Part shown: positions 6,314 to 12,400 of the stretch, in pieces
Layout: each line of letters opens with the position of its first letter
How positions within the stretch are numbered: position 1 is the first letter of the stretch
Assembly (NCBI GenBank): GCA_964547295.1
Contig: CAZJMH010000016.1
Coordinates: forward strand, 1 to 15,025
Origin: CAYSLZ01 sp964547295
GTDB lineage: Bacteria > Patescibacteriota > Microgenomatia > UBA12405 > JAHJSD01
DNA: 15,025 nucleotides
Reading direction: 5' to 3'
Notes under the pieces: model-generated
The model's input: only the letters and a program-made list of their open reading frames with translations
The model's database searches: none
Told to the model about the DNA's origin: nothing
Made by a program: the position numbers and the translations under genes

Positions 6314-6700
6314 TCAGTCTTCTTTTTTCTCAACCTGCTCATTAGCAGCATTTAGAGCTTCTTCTGCTTTTTCCCTTAAACTACTTATTTCTCCATCTGA
6401 ACTTTTCAAGTTTGTTTCTTCTTTCCGAACTTGTTCAGCACGCTCTTCTCTTCTTTTTTTATTTTCCTCAACCTTTTTTTTCGCCTCTTCTAAAATCTTC
6501 TCTGCATCTTTATCTTCACCTTTTTCAACTTGACTTTTTTCAACTTGACTTTTTTCTTTAAATATTTCAACCTCTTTTTCTTTCTCAACTTGCTCTTCTT
6601 CAGGCTTTTCAGCTCCTTTCTCAACCTCTTTATCCAAATCCTGCTTTAAACCGCCTACCAAATTGGCAACATTGTTTTGATCTTTATTGTTATCAACCAT
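6314..6700 (-). CDS. Lys/Glu-rich coiled-coil protein
   Basis: A 128-residue, very hydrophilic protein of unknown function, mostly Lys, Glu, Gln and Asp, predicted largely helical or coiled coil, with repeated Val-Glu-Lys steps (QVEKEKEVE, SQVEKSQVEK). No signal peptide or membrane segment. It lacks features of a known family. Start at ATG 6700 is chosen because a strong Shine-Dalgarno GGGGGTG lies 6 nt upstream; a GTG at 6709 would sit inside that site. This is the only clear Shine-Dalgarno in the window, in keeping with an internal operon gene. It lies 30 bp downstream of a small membrane ORF on the same strand. A 15 bp tandem duplication at 6521-6550 codes for the doubled SQVEK. Confidence 0.75.
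   Translation of the reverse strand: MVDNNKDQNNVANLVGGLKQDLDKEVEKGAEKPEEEQVEKEKEVEIFKEKSQVEKSQVEKGEDKDAEKILEEAKKKVEENKKRREERAEQVRKEETNLKSSDGEISSLREKAEEALNAANEQVEKKED
6521..6550. repeat. 15 bp perfect tandem duplication in the coiled-coil gene
   Basis: TTTTTCAACTTGACT occurs twice in tandem (6521-6535, 6536-6550), in frame, coding for a repeated five-residue unit. Likely recent slippage duplication. Confidence 0.9.
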
Positions 6701-6706
6701 TCTTTT

Positions 6707-6714
6707 CACCCCCT
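6707..6714 (-). promoter_or_regulatory. Strong Shine-Dalgarno of the coiled-coil gene
   Basis: AGGGGGTG ends 6 nt before ATG 6700. It decides the start against the GTG at 6709, which is part of the site. It stands out because nearly every other gene here lacks such a site. Confidence 0.75.
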
Positions 6715-6730
6715 TTCCTGTTAAATCTAA

Positions 6731-6913
6731 CTATAAACCGATTCGCTTTAACACCTTATAAATTCTCAAGTAAAATGTCAAATGATCAAGCATATGAATC
6801 AAACCAACAATCACAAAAGCAGCGGGGCCTTGATAGTGACAGTAGACTAAAAACGGTGTTTTTATTCCAAAACTAAGTAGTAAAACGAATATTCCATTGG
6901 TAATAAACAGCAA
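6731..6913 (-). CDS. Small membrane protein, start uncertain, possibly frameshifted
   Basis: At least 60 residues from TTG 6913, with two hydrophobic helices (ITNGIFVLLLSFGI and PAAFVIVGLIHMLDHLTFYL regions) and a basic C-terminus YKVLKRIGL. The frame stays open upstream to about 6968 (adding NSGSSSLILIWAILLLL) but has no ATG. An ATG at 6977 sits 6 nt behind a TATAAA box exactly as at other genes here, yet its frame stops after six codons (MLNSKY). Deleting one base near 6957-6962 would join ATG 6977 to the membrane frame. So this is either a frameshifted gene, a sequence error, or a gene with a rare start. Next on the strand is the coiled-coil gene. Function unknown. Confidence 0.5.
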   Translation of the reverse strand: MLFITNGIFVLLLSFGIKTPFLVYCHYQGPAAFVIVGLIHMLDHLTFYLRIYKVLKRIGL

Positions 6914-6983
6914 AAGTAAAATTGCCCAAATTAAAATTAGACTCGACGAGCCAGAATTAATATTTACTATTTAACATTTATTA

Positions 6984-6991
6984 TTTATAAT
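6984..6991. promoter_or_regulatory. Overlapping divergent -10 boxes
   Basis: TATAAA on the minus strand (6984-6989) ends 6 nt before ATG 6977, and TATAAT on the plus strand (6986-6991) ends 8 nt before the MEMO ATG 7000. The two boxes share bases, so only one polymerase could bind at once. Confidence 0.45.
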
Positions 6992-6999
6992 TATAATTA

Positions 7000-8040
7000 A
7001 TGCGAAAAGTAATTATTATTTTGGGCCTTACTACTTTAATTATTGGTGGAATTATTTTGGCCAAGTTTAAATTAAATAAAAAAGATGTAATAATTGAAAA
7101 TGAGGTAGAAAAAAAGATGAATATTCGTCAACCTGCTGTAGCTGGAACTTTTTATCCATCTGATCGGGCTGAACTAAAAAATAAAATAAACCAGCTCTTA
7201 TCTTCAGTAAGTAATCAAATCGGTAATGACCAAATAGTCAACCTTTTAATAGTCCCCCATGCTGGGTATGAATATTCAGGCTCGATAGCTGCTGAAGGGT
7301 TCAAACAAATTAAAAATGACTACGACCAGGTTTTCCTCATTGGATCTACCCACGAATCTTATTTTAAGGGGATTGTAGTTGATGAAAATATCGCCTGGGA
7401 AACACCCCTAGGTCAAACAAAAATTAATTTAGCAACTGCCCAAAAAATAGTTGATAGCCACCAAAACTTTCAATTCAATTCTAAACCTCACCGTTATGAA
7501 CATTCCCTGGAAGTTGAACTGCCCTTTCTTCAAACAATTCTTGATGATTTTCAAATAATTCCTATTTTAATCGGCCAAGCTAGCAATGACGACATTCATA
7601 ACTTAGCCACAGCAATACACAAATATTTAACACCCAACAGCATAATTATAATCAGTTCAGACTTATCTCATTATCCAAACTACGAAATTGCCAACTCAGT
7701 TGACGAAAGGACAATTAAATCAATTTTAACTGGTGATGCAGAAACTTTTGACCAAATATTTAATCATCAAATGGCCCAAAACTACCCTAATTTGGATACT
7801 TGCGCTTGCGCGGAAAAAGCAATCAAAACAGGAATGATAGTTGCTCAAGAAATAACATCAAAAAACCTGCAGGGTTCTGAAGGCTCATTTGAGAATGGAG
7901 ATTGGAAATTATTAAAATATGCCAACTCTGGCGATATAAACGGAGAAAAAGGTCGAGTTGTTGGCTATGCGGCAATAACCTTTTCTACTATGCCGCCCGA
8001 GGTAGACACATCAAATCAAGTGCAAAAAAAAAATTACTGA
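7000..8040 (+). CDS. MEMO-family protein with N-terminal membrane anchor (AmmeMemoRadiSam protein B type)
   Basis: 346 residues in the zero frame. Residues 4-21 form a hydrophobic anchor after Met-Arg-Lys, unusual for MEMO proteins, which are normally soluble, so the domain may face outside. The MEMO domain (about 41-328) shows RQPAVAGTFYP (43-53), PHAGYEYSG (86-94), GSTHESYF (115-122), EHSLEVELPFL (167-177), SSDLSHY (219-225) and DTCAC (266-270); His87, His118 and Cys268/Cys270 are candidate metal ligands by analogy with MEMO1. After VGYAAITFS a 15-residue linker leads into ten A bases, where this frame ends with NY-stop while the -1 frame continues as an AMMECR1 domain. In several bacteria these two domains are fused or neighbours, together with a radical SAM protein, which is not in this window. 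Reaction unknown. Confidence 0.88.
   Translation: MRKVIIILGLTTLIIGGIILAKFKLNKKDVIIENEVEKKMNIRQPAVAGTFYPSDRAELKNKINQLLSSVSNQIGNDQIVNLLIVPHAGYEYSGSIAAEGFKQIKNDYDQVFLIGSTHESYFKGIVVDENIAWETPLGQTKINLATAQKIVDSHQNFQFNSKPHRYEHSLEVELPFLQTILDDFQIIPILIGQASNDDIHNLATAIHKYLTPNSIIIISSDLSHYPNYEIANSVDERTIKSILTGDAETFDQIFNHQMAQNYPNLDTCACAEKAIKTGMIVAQEITSKNLQGSEGSFENGDWKLLKYANSGDINGEKGRVVGYAAITFSTMPPEVDTSNQVQKKNY
8024..8033 (+). promoter_or_regulatory. A10 slippery run, candidate -1 frameshift site
   Basis: Ten consecutive A. In the MEMO frame the codons read CAA AAA AAA AAT, presenting A AAA AAA, a classic slippery heptamer; a -1 slip gives AAA TTA CTG and enters the AMMECR1 frame. Runs this long also permit polymerase slippage. 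The zero-frame stop lies at 8038-8040. A homopolymer assembly error would look the same. Confidence 0.6.
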
Positions 8041-8552
8041 CAATTGCTAGAGAAAGTTTAGAAGACTACATTAAGAATAACCAAACACCCAATTTTGAAA
8101 TAAACAAACCAGAATTAGAAAAAAAACTCGGCGTTTTTGTAACCTTATATAAAGATGAACAACTAAGGGGCTGTATGGGTAAATTTGATCCGAAAACTCC
8201 CCTCTGGCAAACAGTCATTGACCAAACTATTGTCGCCGCCACCAAAGATCCCAGGTTTAATCCAGTCAAGCCGGATGAATTAGACGACATTACCATTGAG
8301 ATTTCCGTTCTTTCCAAACCAGAGCCAATTAACGACTGGCATAAAATTGAATTAGGCAGACATGGAGTTATTGTTCAAAAAGGAACCCGGAGCGGGACTT
8401 ATTTGCCCCAAGTTGGGGCGGAACAAGATTGGAAAAACGTAGAAGAATTTTTGTCCCACCTCTGTGCCAGCAAGGCTGGTCTACCAATTGACTGCTACAA
8501 AGACCCAGATACCAAGCTTTTCACCTACACTGCCGACGTTTTTTCAGAATAA
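8031..8552 (+). CDS. AMMECR1 domain, likely C-terminal half of a MEMO-AMMECR1 fusion by frameshift
   Basis: 173 residues in the -1 frame relative to MEMO; the joined product would have 517. Family motifs: LGVFVTLYKDEQLRGCMG (LRGC(I/M)G signature), DPRFNPVKPDEL, ITIEISVLS, GRHGVIVQKG, GTYLPQVG and SKAGLP. The domain begins LLTIARESLEDYI directly after the A10 run, where the family normally begins. No ATG, GTG or TTG exists in this frame between the run and the domain; the only ATG (7902) would add a 40-odd residue antisense-like stretch that is merely MEMO read out of frame. Hence separate translation is unlikely, and fusion by frameshift, slippage or an error at A10 is favoured. AMMECR1 chemistry is not established here. 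The 3' end overlaps the opposite-strand RNHCP gene by 28 bp. Confidence 0.85.
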   Translation, partial: KLLTIARESLEDYIKNNQTPNFEINKPELEKKLGVFVTLYKDEQLRGCMGKFDPKTPLWQTVIDQTIVAATKDPRFNPVKPDELDDITIEISVLSKPEPINDWHKIELGRHGVIVQKGTRSGTYLPQVGAEQDWKNVEEFLSHLCASKAGLPIDCYKDPDTKLFTYTADVFSE

Positions 8553-8875
8553 ATCTTAGTATTACAAATTATTTTAATTGGATTTTTAGACAAATCAATA
8601 ATTTTATTGATGTTATCGTCCGGAGCGGCACGATTGACATGCTGGTAGCCACATTTTTGGCATTTATAAAAAATACGCCAGGTATTGCCCTTTCGCTCTG
8701 CTCCTATCGGCTCCATCATCCCGCCGCAATCGTCTTCTCTATCACCAGGATAAACATCAACATGTTTTGACCATAAACAATCTGGACAATGATCAGTGTA
8801 GCCAGAACCTTTAACTTGGTGACCACAATTATGGCAGGTAAAATTCTCAACTTGTTTAGAAAATTTCTTAGACAT
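8525..8875 (-). CDS. RNHCP-domain zinc-ribbon protein
   Basis: 116 residues. FTCHNCGHQVKG (12-23), HCPDCLWSKHVDVYPGDR (29-46), DDCGGMMEPIGAE and YKCQKCGYQH give a series of Cys pairs suited to two zinc ribbons, and CLWSKHVDVYPGDR is the hallmark of the RNHCP family (here DHCPDC replaces RNHCPHC). Function of the family is unknown; a nucleic-acid or protein-binding zinc fold is plausible. The last 25 residues are variable and basic. It overlaps the AMMECR1 end tail to tail by 28 bp. TATAAT ends 6 nt before ATG 8875, so the message should be leaderless, which also supports this start. Confidence 0.88.
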   Translation of the reverse strand: MSKKFSKQVENFTCHNCGHQVKGSGYTDHCPDCLWSKHVDVYPGDREDDCGGMMEPIGAERKGNTWRIFYKCQKCGYQHVNRAAPDDNINKIIDLSKNPIKIICNTKIYSEKTSAV

Positions 8876-8881
8876 GATAAT

Positions 8882-8887
8882 ATTATA
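8882..8887 (-). promoter_or_regulatory. Predicted -10 box of the RNHCP gene (TATAAT)
   Basis: A perfect TATAAT ends 6 nt before the ATG, the same spacing as at mtaB and murC. No Shine-Dalgarno follows. Confidence 0.6.
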
Positions 8888-8906
8888 TAGAACTCAATAA
8901 AAAGTA

Positions 8907-8928
8907 GGGACAAGTCGCGTCTTGTCCC
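8907..8928. repeat. Hairpin GGGACAAG/CTTGTCCC before the S41 gene
   Basis: Perfect 8 bp arms around a 6-base loop TCGCGT, ending 12 nt before ATG 8941. It is GC-rich compared with its surroundings and headed by GTA, which recalls short palindromic interspersed elements. It occupies the position where other genes here carry their -10 box, so this gene seems to have a real 5' leader. Confidence 0.7.
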
Positions 8929-8940
8929 AGCAAACGACTA

Positions 8941-10239
8941 ATGAACCGAAAATTACTCAAAAAATTACTCATCCCAGCCACCACAGTAATAATCTTTCTT
9001 GGTGCAATTGCAGGCGGTTACTTCTACCTTCATAACCAGGAAACCAACACAGTGCTAAACGAGCCGACTGATAAACACATTAGTTTTCTTCTTGAAGTCT
9101 ATGACAAAATTAATGATAACTACTGGCAGGAATCGGAAGAAAACAATTTAATTACAACTTATGCTAAAGGTGTCGAAAAACTGACTAAAGAACCGCAAAA
9201 TTGGGATTGCCAAGATAAACAATGCTTACAAAAACAATTAAAAAAAATAATTAATAATTTAGATGAAGACAAACGTGAAAATTTTTCATCACAACTAGCC
9301 GATATTGTCTTGGCTAATCTCCAACCATTTGGCCGAAGCCGCCTCTATATTCAAAAAGACGAATTGGCTTTAAAAAAACAAATACAAAACCAAACTGACG
9401 AAGATTTTTATCAACAATTAGGCATTGATAAGGGAGTATCTTCAGAAAAAATCAATCAAATTGCTGAAGAAAAAATTACTGAATTAGAAAGAAAAGGATT
9501 AGATTCGCCAGAGGCTAAAAAAGAAATAAAAAGTCTGGAAAGGGCTCAACAAGTTCTAGGAGATGAACAAGCAAGAAAAAATTACGACCTGCAAGGCATT
9601 GCGCCAACAATTGATTATAGTTTAATTCAGCCCGAAATTCTCCACCTTCATTTAACAAAATTCTCGCCAACAACACTAGAAGATTTACAAAGAATCACAC
9701 AACACTTTGATCAAGGAAATAACTTGGACACACTTATTTTTGATCTTCGAAATAATGTTGGTGGAGCAATAGACGGTCTTCCTTATTTCCTAGGACCGTT
9801 TATCGGCAATGATCAATACGCTTATCAATATTTTCACCAAGGTGAAAGAGAAGATTATAAAACTGAACTTGGTTGGATGCCCAGTCTGGTTCGGTATAAG
9901 AAAGTGGTTTTTTTAATTAATGAAAACACTCAATCATCTGCAGAAGTTTTTGCTTCTGTAGTTAAAAAATACAATGTCGGTGTAGTTATCGGCACAACCA
10001 CTAAGGGCTGGGGAACAGTGGAAAGAGTATTTCCTTTGGAAAATCAAATTTCTGATAATCAAACTTATTCAATATTTTTAGTTCATCGGCTAACTCTTCG
10101 CGAGGATGGTCAACCAATTGAAGACCTTGGTATAAAACCTGATATTAATATTGAAGATGATAATTGGCAAGACCAACTTTATGCCTATATTCCCTACCCC
10201 GACCTTATTTCCGCCGTAGATAAAATTTGGAATGAATAA
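8941..10239 (+). CDS. Membrane-anchored S41 (C-terminal processing) peptidase-like protein with J-like segment
   Basis: 432 residues. A basic N-terminus and hydrophobic segment (about 10-30) anchor it, with the rest probably outside. Residues 45-150 are helical with Cys90 and Cys95. Residues 154-219 resemble a DnaJ J-domain (DEDFYQQLG, then RAQQVLGDEQARKNYDLQG) but lack the HPD motif; in CtpA-type peptidases this place holds a PDZ domain. The S41 core follows: LIFDLRNNVGG (265-275), the nucleophile region TQSSAEVFAS with Ser332 as the best candidate, and IGTTTKGWGTVE. The family's GKG lysine, 22 residues after the Glu of SSAE, is Trp357 here; Lys355 is two residues earlier. It may use the shifted lysine or be inactive. 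Start: first ATG; preceded by a hairpin, no Shine-Dalgarno. Confidence 0.82.
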   Translation: MNRKLLKKLLIPATTVIIFLGAIAGGYFYLHNQETNTVLNEPTDKHISFLLEVYDKINDNYWQESEENNLITTYAKGVEKLTKEPQNWDCQDKQCLQKQLKKIINNLDEDKRENFSSQLADIVLANLQPFGRSRLYIQKDELALKKQIQNQTDEDFYQQLGIDKGVSSEKINQIAEEKITELERKGLDSPEAKKEIKSLERAQQVLGDEQARKNYDLQGIAPTIDYSLIQPEILHLHLTKFSPTTLEDLQRITQHFDQGNNLDTLIFDLRNNVGGAIDGLPYFLGPFIGNDQYAYQYFHQGEREDYKTELGWMPSLVRYKKVVFLINENTQSSAEVFASVVKKYNVGVVIGTTTKGWGTVERVFPLENQISDNQTYSIFLVHRLTLREDGQPIEDLGIKPDINIEDDNWQDQLYAYIPYPDLISAVDKIWNE

Positions 10240-10241
10240 AC

Positions 10242-10279
10242 CCTCCCCTTAAAACTACGATCGTAGTAATTAGGGGAGG
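10242..10279. repeat. 38 bp palindromic hairpin with CTACGATCGTAG core
   Basis: Two 19-base arms (10242-10260, 10261-10279) pair at 16 of 19 positions: CCTCCCCT with AGGGGAGG outside and CTACGATCGTAG (10255-10266) at the centre. It fills the 42 bp gap between the convergent S41 and tatD stops, so it could end transcription from both sides, though neither side has a long T-run. The core recurs at 1282-1293. Confidence 0.8.
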
Positions 10280-10281
10280 AA

Positions 10282-11190
10282 TTACAACTTAAAAAGTCGC
10301 TGGGTGTTTTCGACTGCAATTTTATCGACTTCTTTCTGATCAACACCCCAAATTTCAGCGATTTGGGCGGCGACTAAGGGTAAATACGCCGGGGTATTCA
10401 TTTCTTCGCGGTGAGGCTCGGGAGTTAACCAGGGTGAATCGGTTTCTAAAACTAATCGGTTGCGAGGAATTTCGGCTACCACATTCTGCAACCCCTGATC
10501 ATAGGTAACATTGCCGTCAACACCAAAATACCAGTCTCCCGGTAAATTTAAAATTTTACTTATTCTCTTTTTACCACCGGCGTAACAGTGGAAGACCCCA
10601 TCTAGCTTAAGGCCAAATGCTGAAAGCTCAATGCTATTAATGACTTCATCAACGAAACCGCGGGCATGAATGATCACCGGCAAATCATACTTCGCTGCCA
10701 ACTCCAACTGCCCAGTAAAAAGTTCTTTTTGTTCATTCACCAAGCGTTCCTTTTCTACCGGTAGCGCTTGACCACCCCCGCCCGAAATACCTGCGCGTAT
10801 GCGCTGCGGGCGCGGTGCTTTCTCGCCGTCAGGCGAATTGCGGCGGGGCTGAAGTTCACTATCGTCAAGTCCTGTCTCCCCCACTGCAACAATATATTCT
10901 CTGTTTTTCTCAATCAAAGCTTGCAGCCCTTCTATTTGCGTCAGCCAAGTTTGACTTAGTTTCGTATTTCGTGCTTCGTATTTCGTCCTTACTTCATGCG
11001 GATGTATACCAACGCTGGCATAAAGATAACCAGGATATTTCTTGACTAAATCAATCGCTTGCTGAGAATCTTCCAAATTACTGCTGGCAATAATTATCCT
11101 CGTCAATCCGGCTTTTTTAGATTGGCTGACAATTTTTTCAACCTGGTTCCGGTACTCTTGAGAATTCAAGTGAGCGTGAGTATCAATCAT
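10282..11190 (-). CDS. tatD: TatD-family metal-dependent hydrolase (DNase)
   Basis: Cytoplasmic TIM-barrel hydrolase; the family has metal-dependent DNase activity, with role in DNA repair or degradation. 302 residues against the usual 255-265. Ligands are all present: His5 and His7 (MIDTHAHLN), Glu105 (VGETGLD), His175 (VIIHARG), His201 (FHCYAGG) and Asp251 (LETDSPWLTPEPH). The surplus length is in two places: a heptamer-repeat-coded stretch after HPHE (residues about 67-80) and a GC-rich stretch after GETGLD (about 110-148), both at loops. Its ATG overlaps the stop of the CBS-domain gene by 8 bp, so it is the second gene of a coupled pair. A bidirectional-looking hairpin lies 2 bp after its stop. 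Confidence 0.92.
   Translation of the reverse strand: MIDTHAHLNSQEYRNQVEKIVSQSKKAGLTRIIIASSNLEDSQQAIDLVKKYPGYLYASVGIHPHEVRTKYEARNTKLSQTWLTQIEGLQALIEKNREYIVAVGETGLDDSELQPRRNSPDGEKAPRPQRIRAGISGGGGQALPVEKERLVNEQKELFTGQLELAAKYDLPVIIHARGFVDEVINSIELSAFGLKLDGVFHCYAGGKKRISKILNLPGDWYFGVDGNVTYDQGLQNVVAEIPRNRLVLETDSPWLTPEPHREEMNTPAYLPLVAAQIAEIWGVDQKEVDKIAVENTQRLFKL
10761..10850. repeat. GC-rich in-frame insertion inside tatD
   Basis: By hand count 62 of these 90 bases are G or C (about 69%), far above the surroundings. It contains small hairpins TCGCC-GTCA-GGCGA (10823-10836) and GCGC-GTAT-GCGC (10793-10804). It is in frame and codes for a Pro/Arg/Gly-rich stretch within residues about 114-143, absent from ordinary TatD proteins, between the metal-binding Glu105 and the next helix. 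Probably an acquired palindromic element; exact ends are not defined. Confidence 0.65.
10961..10988. repeat. Heptamer repeat within tatD coding sequence
   Basis: Four 7 bp units TTCGTAT, TTCGTGC, TTCGTAT, TTCGTCC. Read on the coding strand they give TKYEARNTKL (residues about 69-78), an insert in a TatD loop. The 7 bp period is not a multiple of three, so each unit is read in a different frame. Confidence 0.8.
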
Positions 11191-12310
11191 TTTTTTTACG
11201 AAGCAGTCTTTTTATGTTATCAAAAACCTCGTCAACCATATACTTTACTGTCCTGCCCTTAGCTTCCGAGCGAAGTAACTGATTACCTTTTTTTAAACGA
11301 ACCATTGCTGTTACCTCCAATAAGGGGAGCCGAACATCATCTTTTGATTTTGCAACTTCTTCTAATTTTAAATCTATCCGCTTAACTTTTTTAGCAAATA
11401 AAGGGTTTTGGTTAACTAACATTTGAATTTTATCAACAGTCGACTCTTTAGCTAACTTTAAGCTCTTTTTTGTGAATAATTGAGAAAAAGTTACTTCTAC
11501 TCCCTCTTCATCAAGGGTAGCAATTAATTTTAAAAAGTCCCTCCAAGTAACCATCCCCAAGGTTTTTACTCCTTCTGAGCATGTAACTACCAAACTACCA
11601 ATATTCTCTGACAACATTAACTTAACTCCGTCAGCCAAACTCTGATTAGATTTAATTACAACTACATTGGGTTTAAAAAATTTTTCAACTTTTTTATTGC
11701 CAAATTCTTTTTTAATCGGCGTTCGGCTAAAAACCCCAGCTACCCTATCTCTCGGCTGAGAATAAATTGACCGCAAATCATAAAGGGTTAATATCCCTTC
11801 TAAATTAGCTTGATTACCAACTAAAAGACGATTGGTGTTGTTTTTTAGCATTTGATGAATTGCTTTAGTTATAGTTGTTTTTCGATCAACAAAAATTGGC
11901 TTCCTTATAGATAACCCCTCCTTAATTGGTTGTCTAAATAAATCCAATTGGGCGGCCTGAGTCATAACATCTTCAGCATAAACAACTCCCAAAAGTTTTT
12001 CTTTTGACAATACCGGCAGTCGATATACCCGAGATTCAACCATTAACCGAGCAATTTCTTTAATTGGAGTTCCTTTTTTTAAAATTGGCGGTTGATACAA
12101 ACAAGTTTTTACTTTTTGATTTTGACTCCATCTTTTACCCAAAAAAGAATGATATAAATTAACTATTCCTTGAAAACGATCGTCTGAGCAAACAAATACA
12201 GCATCATGAGTGCTTATTAATTGACTAACCGCTGAAGTAATTTTGTCATCTGGAGAAATTATTTTTAAGTCTTTTTTCCTAACTAATTTATCGGCAGTAG
12301 CCTGTTCCAT
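11183..12310 (-). CDS. Four-CBS-domain protein with HPF-like C-terminal domain
   Basis: 375 residues, no signal or membrane segment. Four CBS motifs form two Bateman modules: about 10-58, 66-118 (KEIARLMVESRVYRLPVL then LLGVVYAEDVM), 133-183 (RLLVGNQANLEGILTLYDLR) and 212-263 (LMLSENIGSLVV, then LGMVTWRDFLK). Such modules bind adenine nucleotides. Residues about 295-375 (LEVTAMVRLKKGNQLLRSEA, then MVDEVFDNIKRLLRKK) resemble the beta-strand and final helix of ribosome hibernation/YfiA proteins. If correct, nucleotide sensing would be joined to ribosome binding. A purely structural CBS tail is the alternative. First gene of a pair with tatD (8 bp overlap); TATACT with TGn extension lies 9 nt upstream of ATG 12310. 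Confidence 0.78.
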   Translation of the reverse strand: MEQATADKLVRKKDLKIISPDDKITSAVSQLISTHDAVFVCSDDRFQGIVNLYHSFLGKRWSQNQKVKTCLYQPPILKKGTPIKEIARLMVESRVYRLPVLSKEKLLGVVYAEDVMTQAAQLDLFRQPIKEGLSIRKPIFVDRKTTITKAIHQMLKNNTNRLLVGNQANLEGILTLYDLRSIYSQPRDRVAGVFSRTPIKKEFGNKKVEKFFKPNVVVIKSNQSLADGVKLMLSENIGSLVVTCSEGVKTLGMVTWRDFLKLIATLDEEGVEVTFSQLFTKKSLKLAKESTVDKIQMLVNQNPLFAKKVKRIDLKLEEVAKSKDDVRLPLLEVTAMVRLKKGNQLLRSEAKGRTVKYMVDEVFDNIKRLLRKKND

Positions 12311-12319
12311 AGTTTAACT

Positions 12320-12328
12320 AGTATAACA
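12320..12328 (-). promoter_or_regulatory. Extended -10 promoter of the CBS gene
   Basis: TGTTATACT on the minus strand ends 9 nt before ATG 12310, predicting a leaderless or very short leader. It would drive the CBS-tatD pair. Confidence 0.6.
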
Positions 12329-12400
12329 TGGATTAGGTGAAGGCCCAAGGCTTAATGCTAAATATAACGCAGAATAAATTCTGATACTGCAATTGCTTAC

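Noticed and set aside
6162..6533. 123-residue plus-strand Ser/Phe-rich reading frame
   Set aside because: Most of it is the antisense of the Lys/Glu-rich coiled-coil gene; Ser/Phe richness is the expected complement of AAA/GAA codons.
6701..6709. GTG 6709 as the coiled-coil protein start
   Set aside because: The GTG is part of the Shine-Dalgarno GGGGGTG that correctly serves ATG 6700.
7902..8030. ATG 7902 as the start of a separate AMMECR1 protein
   Set aside because: The first 40-odd residues are only the MEMO coding sequence read out of frame and are unlike any AMMECR1 N-terminus.
8716..8913. 65-residue minus-strand frame overlapping RNHCP
   Set aside because: It is an alternative frame of the RNHCP gene, lacks its Cys pairs, and has no supporting motif.
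10768..11045. Plus-strand reading frames across tatD
   Set aside because: They are antisense frames opened by the GC-rich insert and heptamer repeat; tatD on the minus strand has all its catalytic residues.
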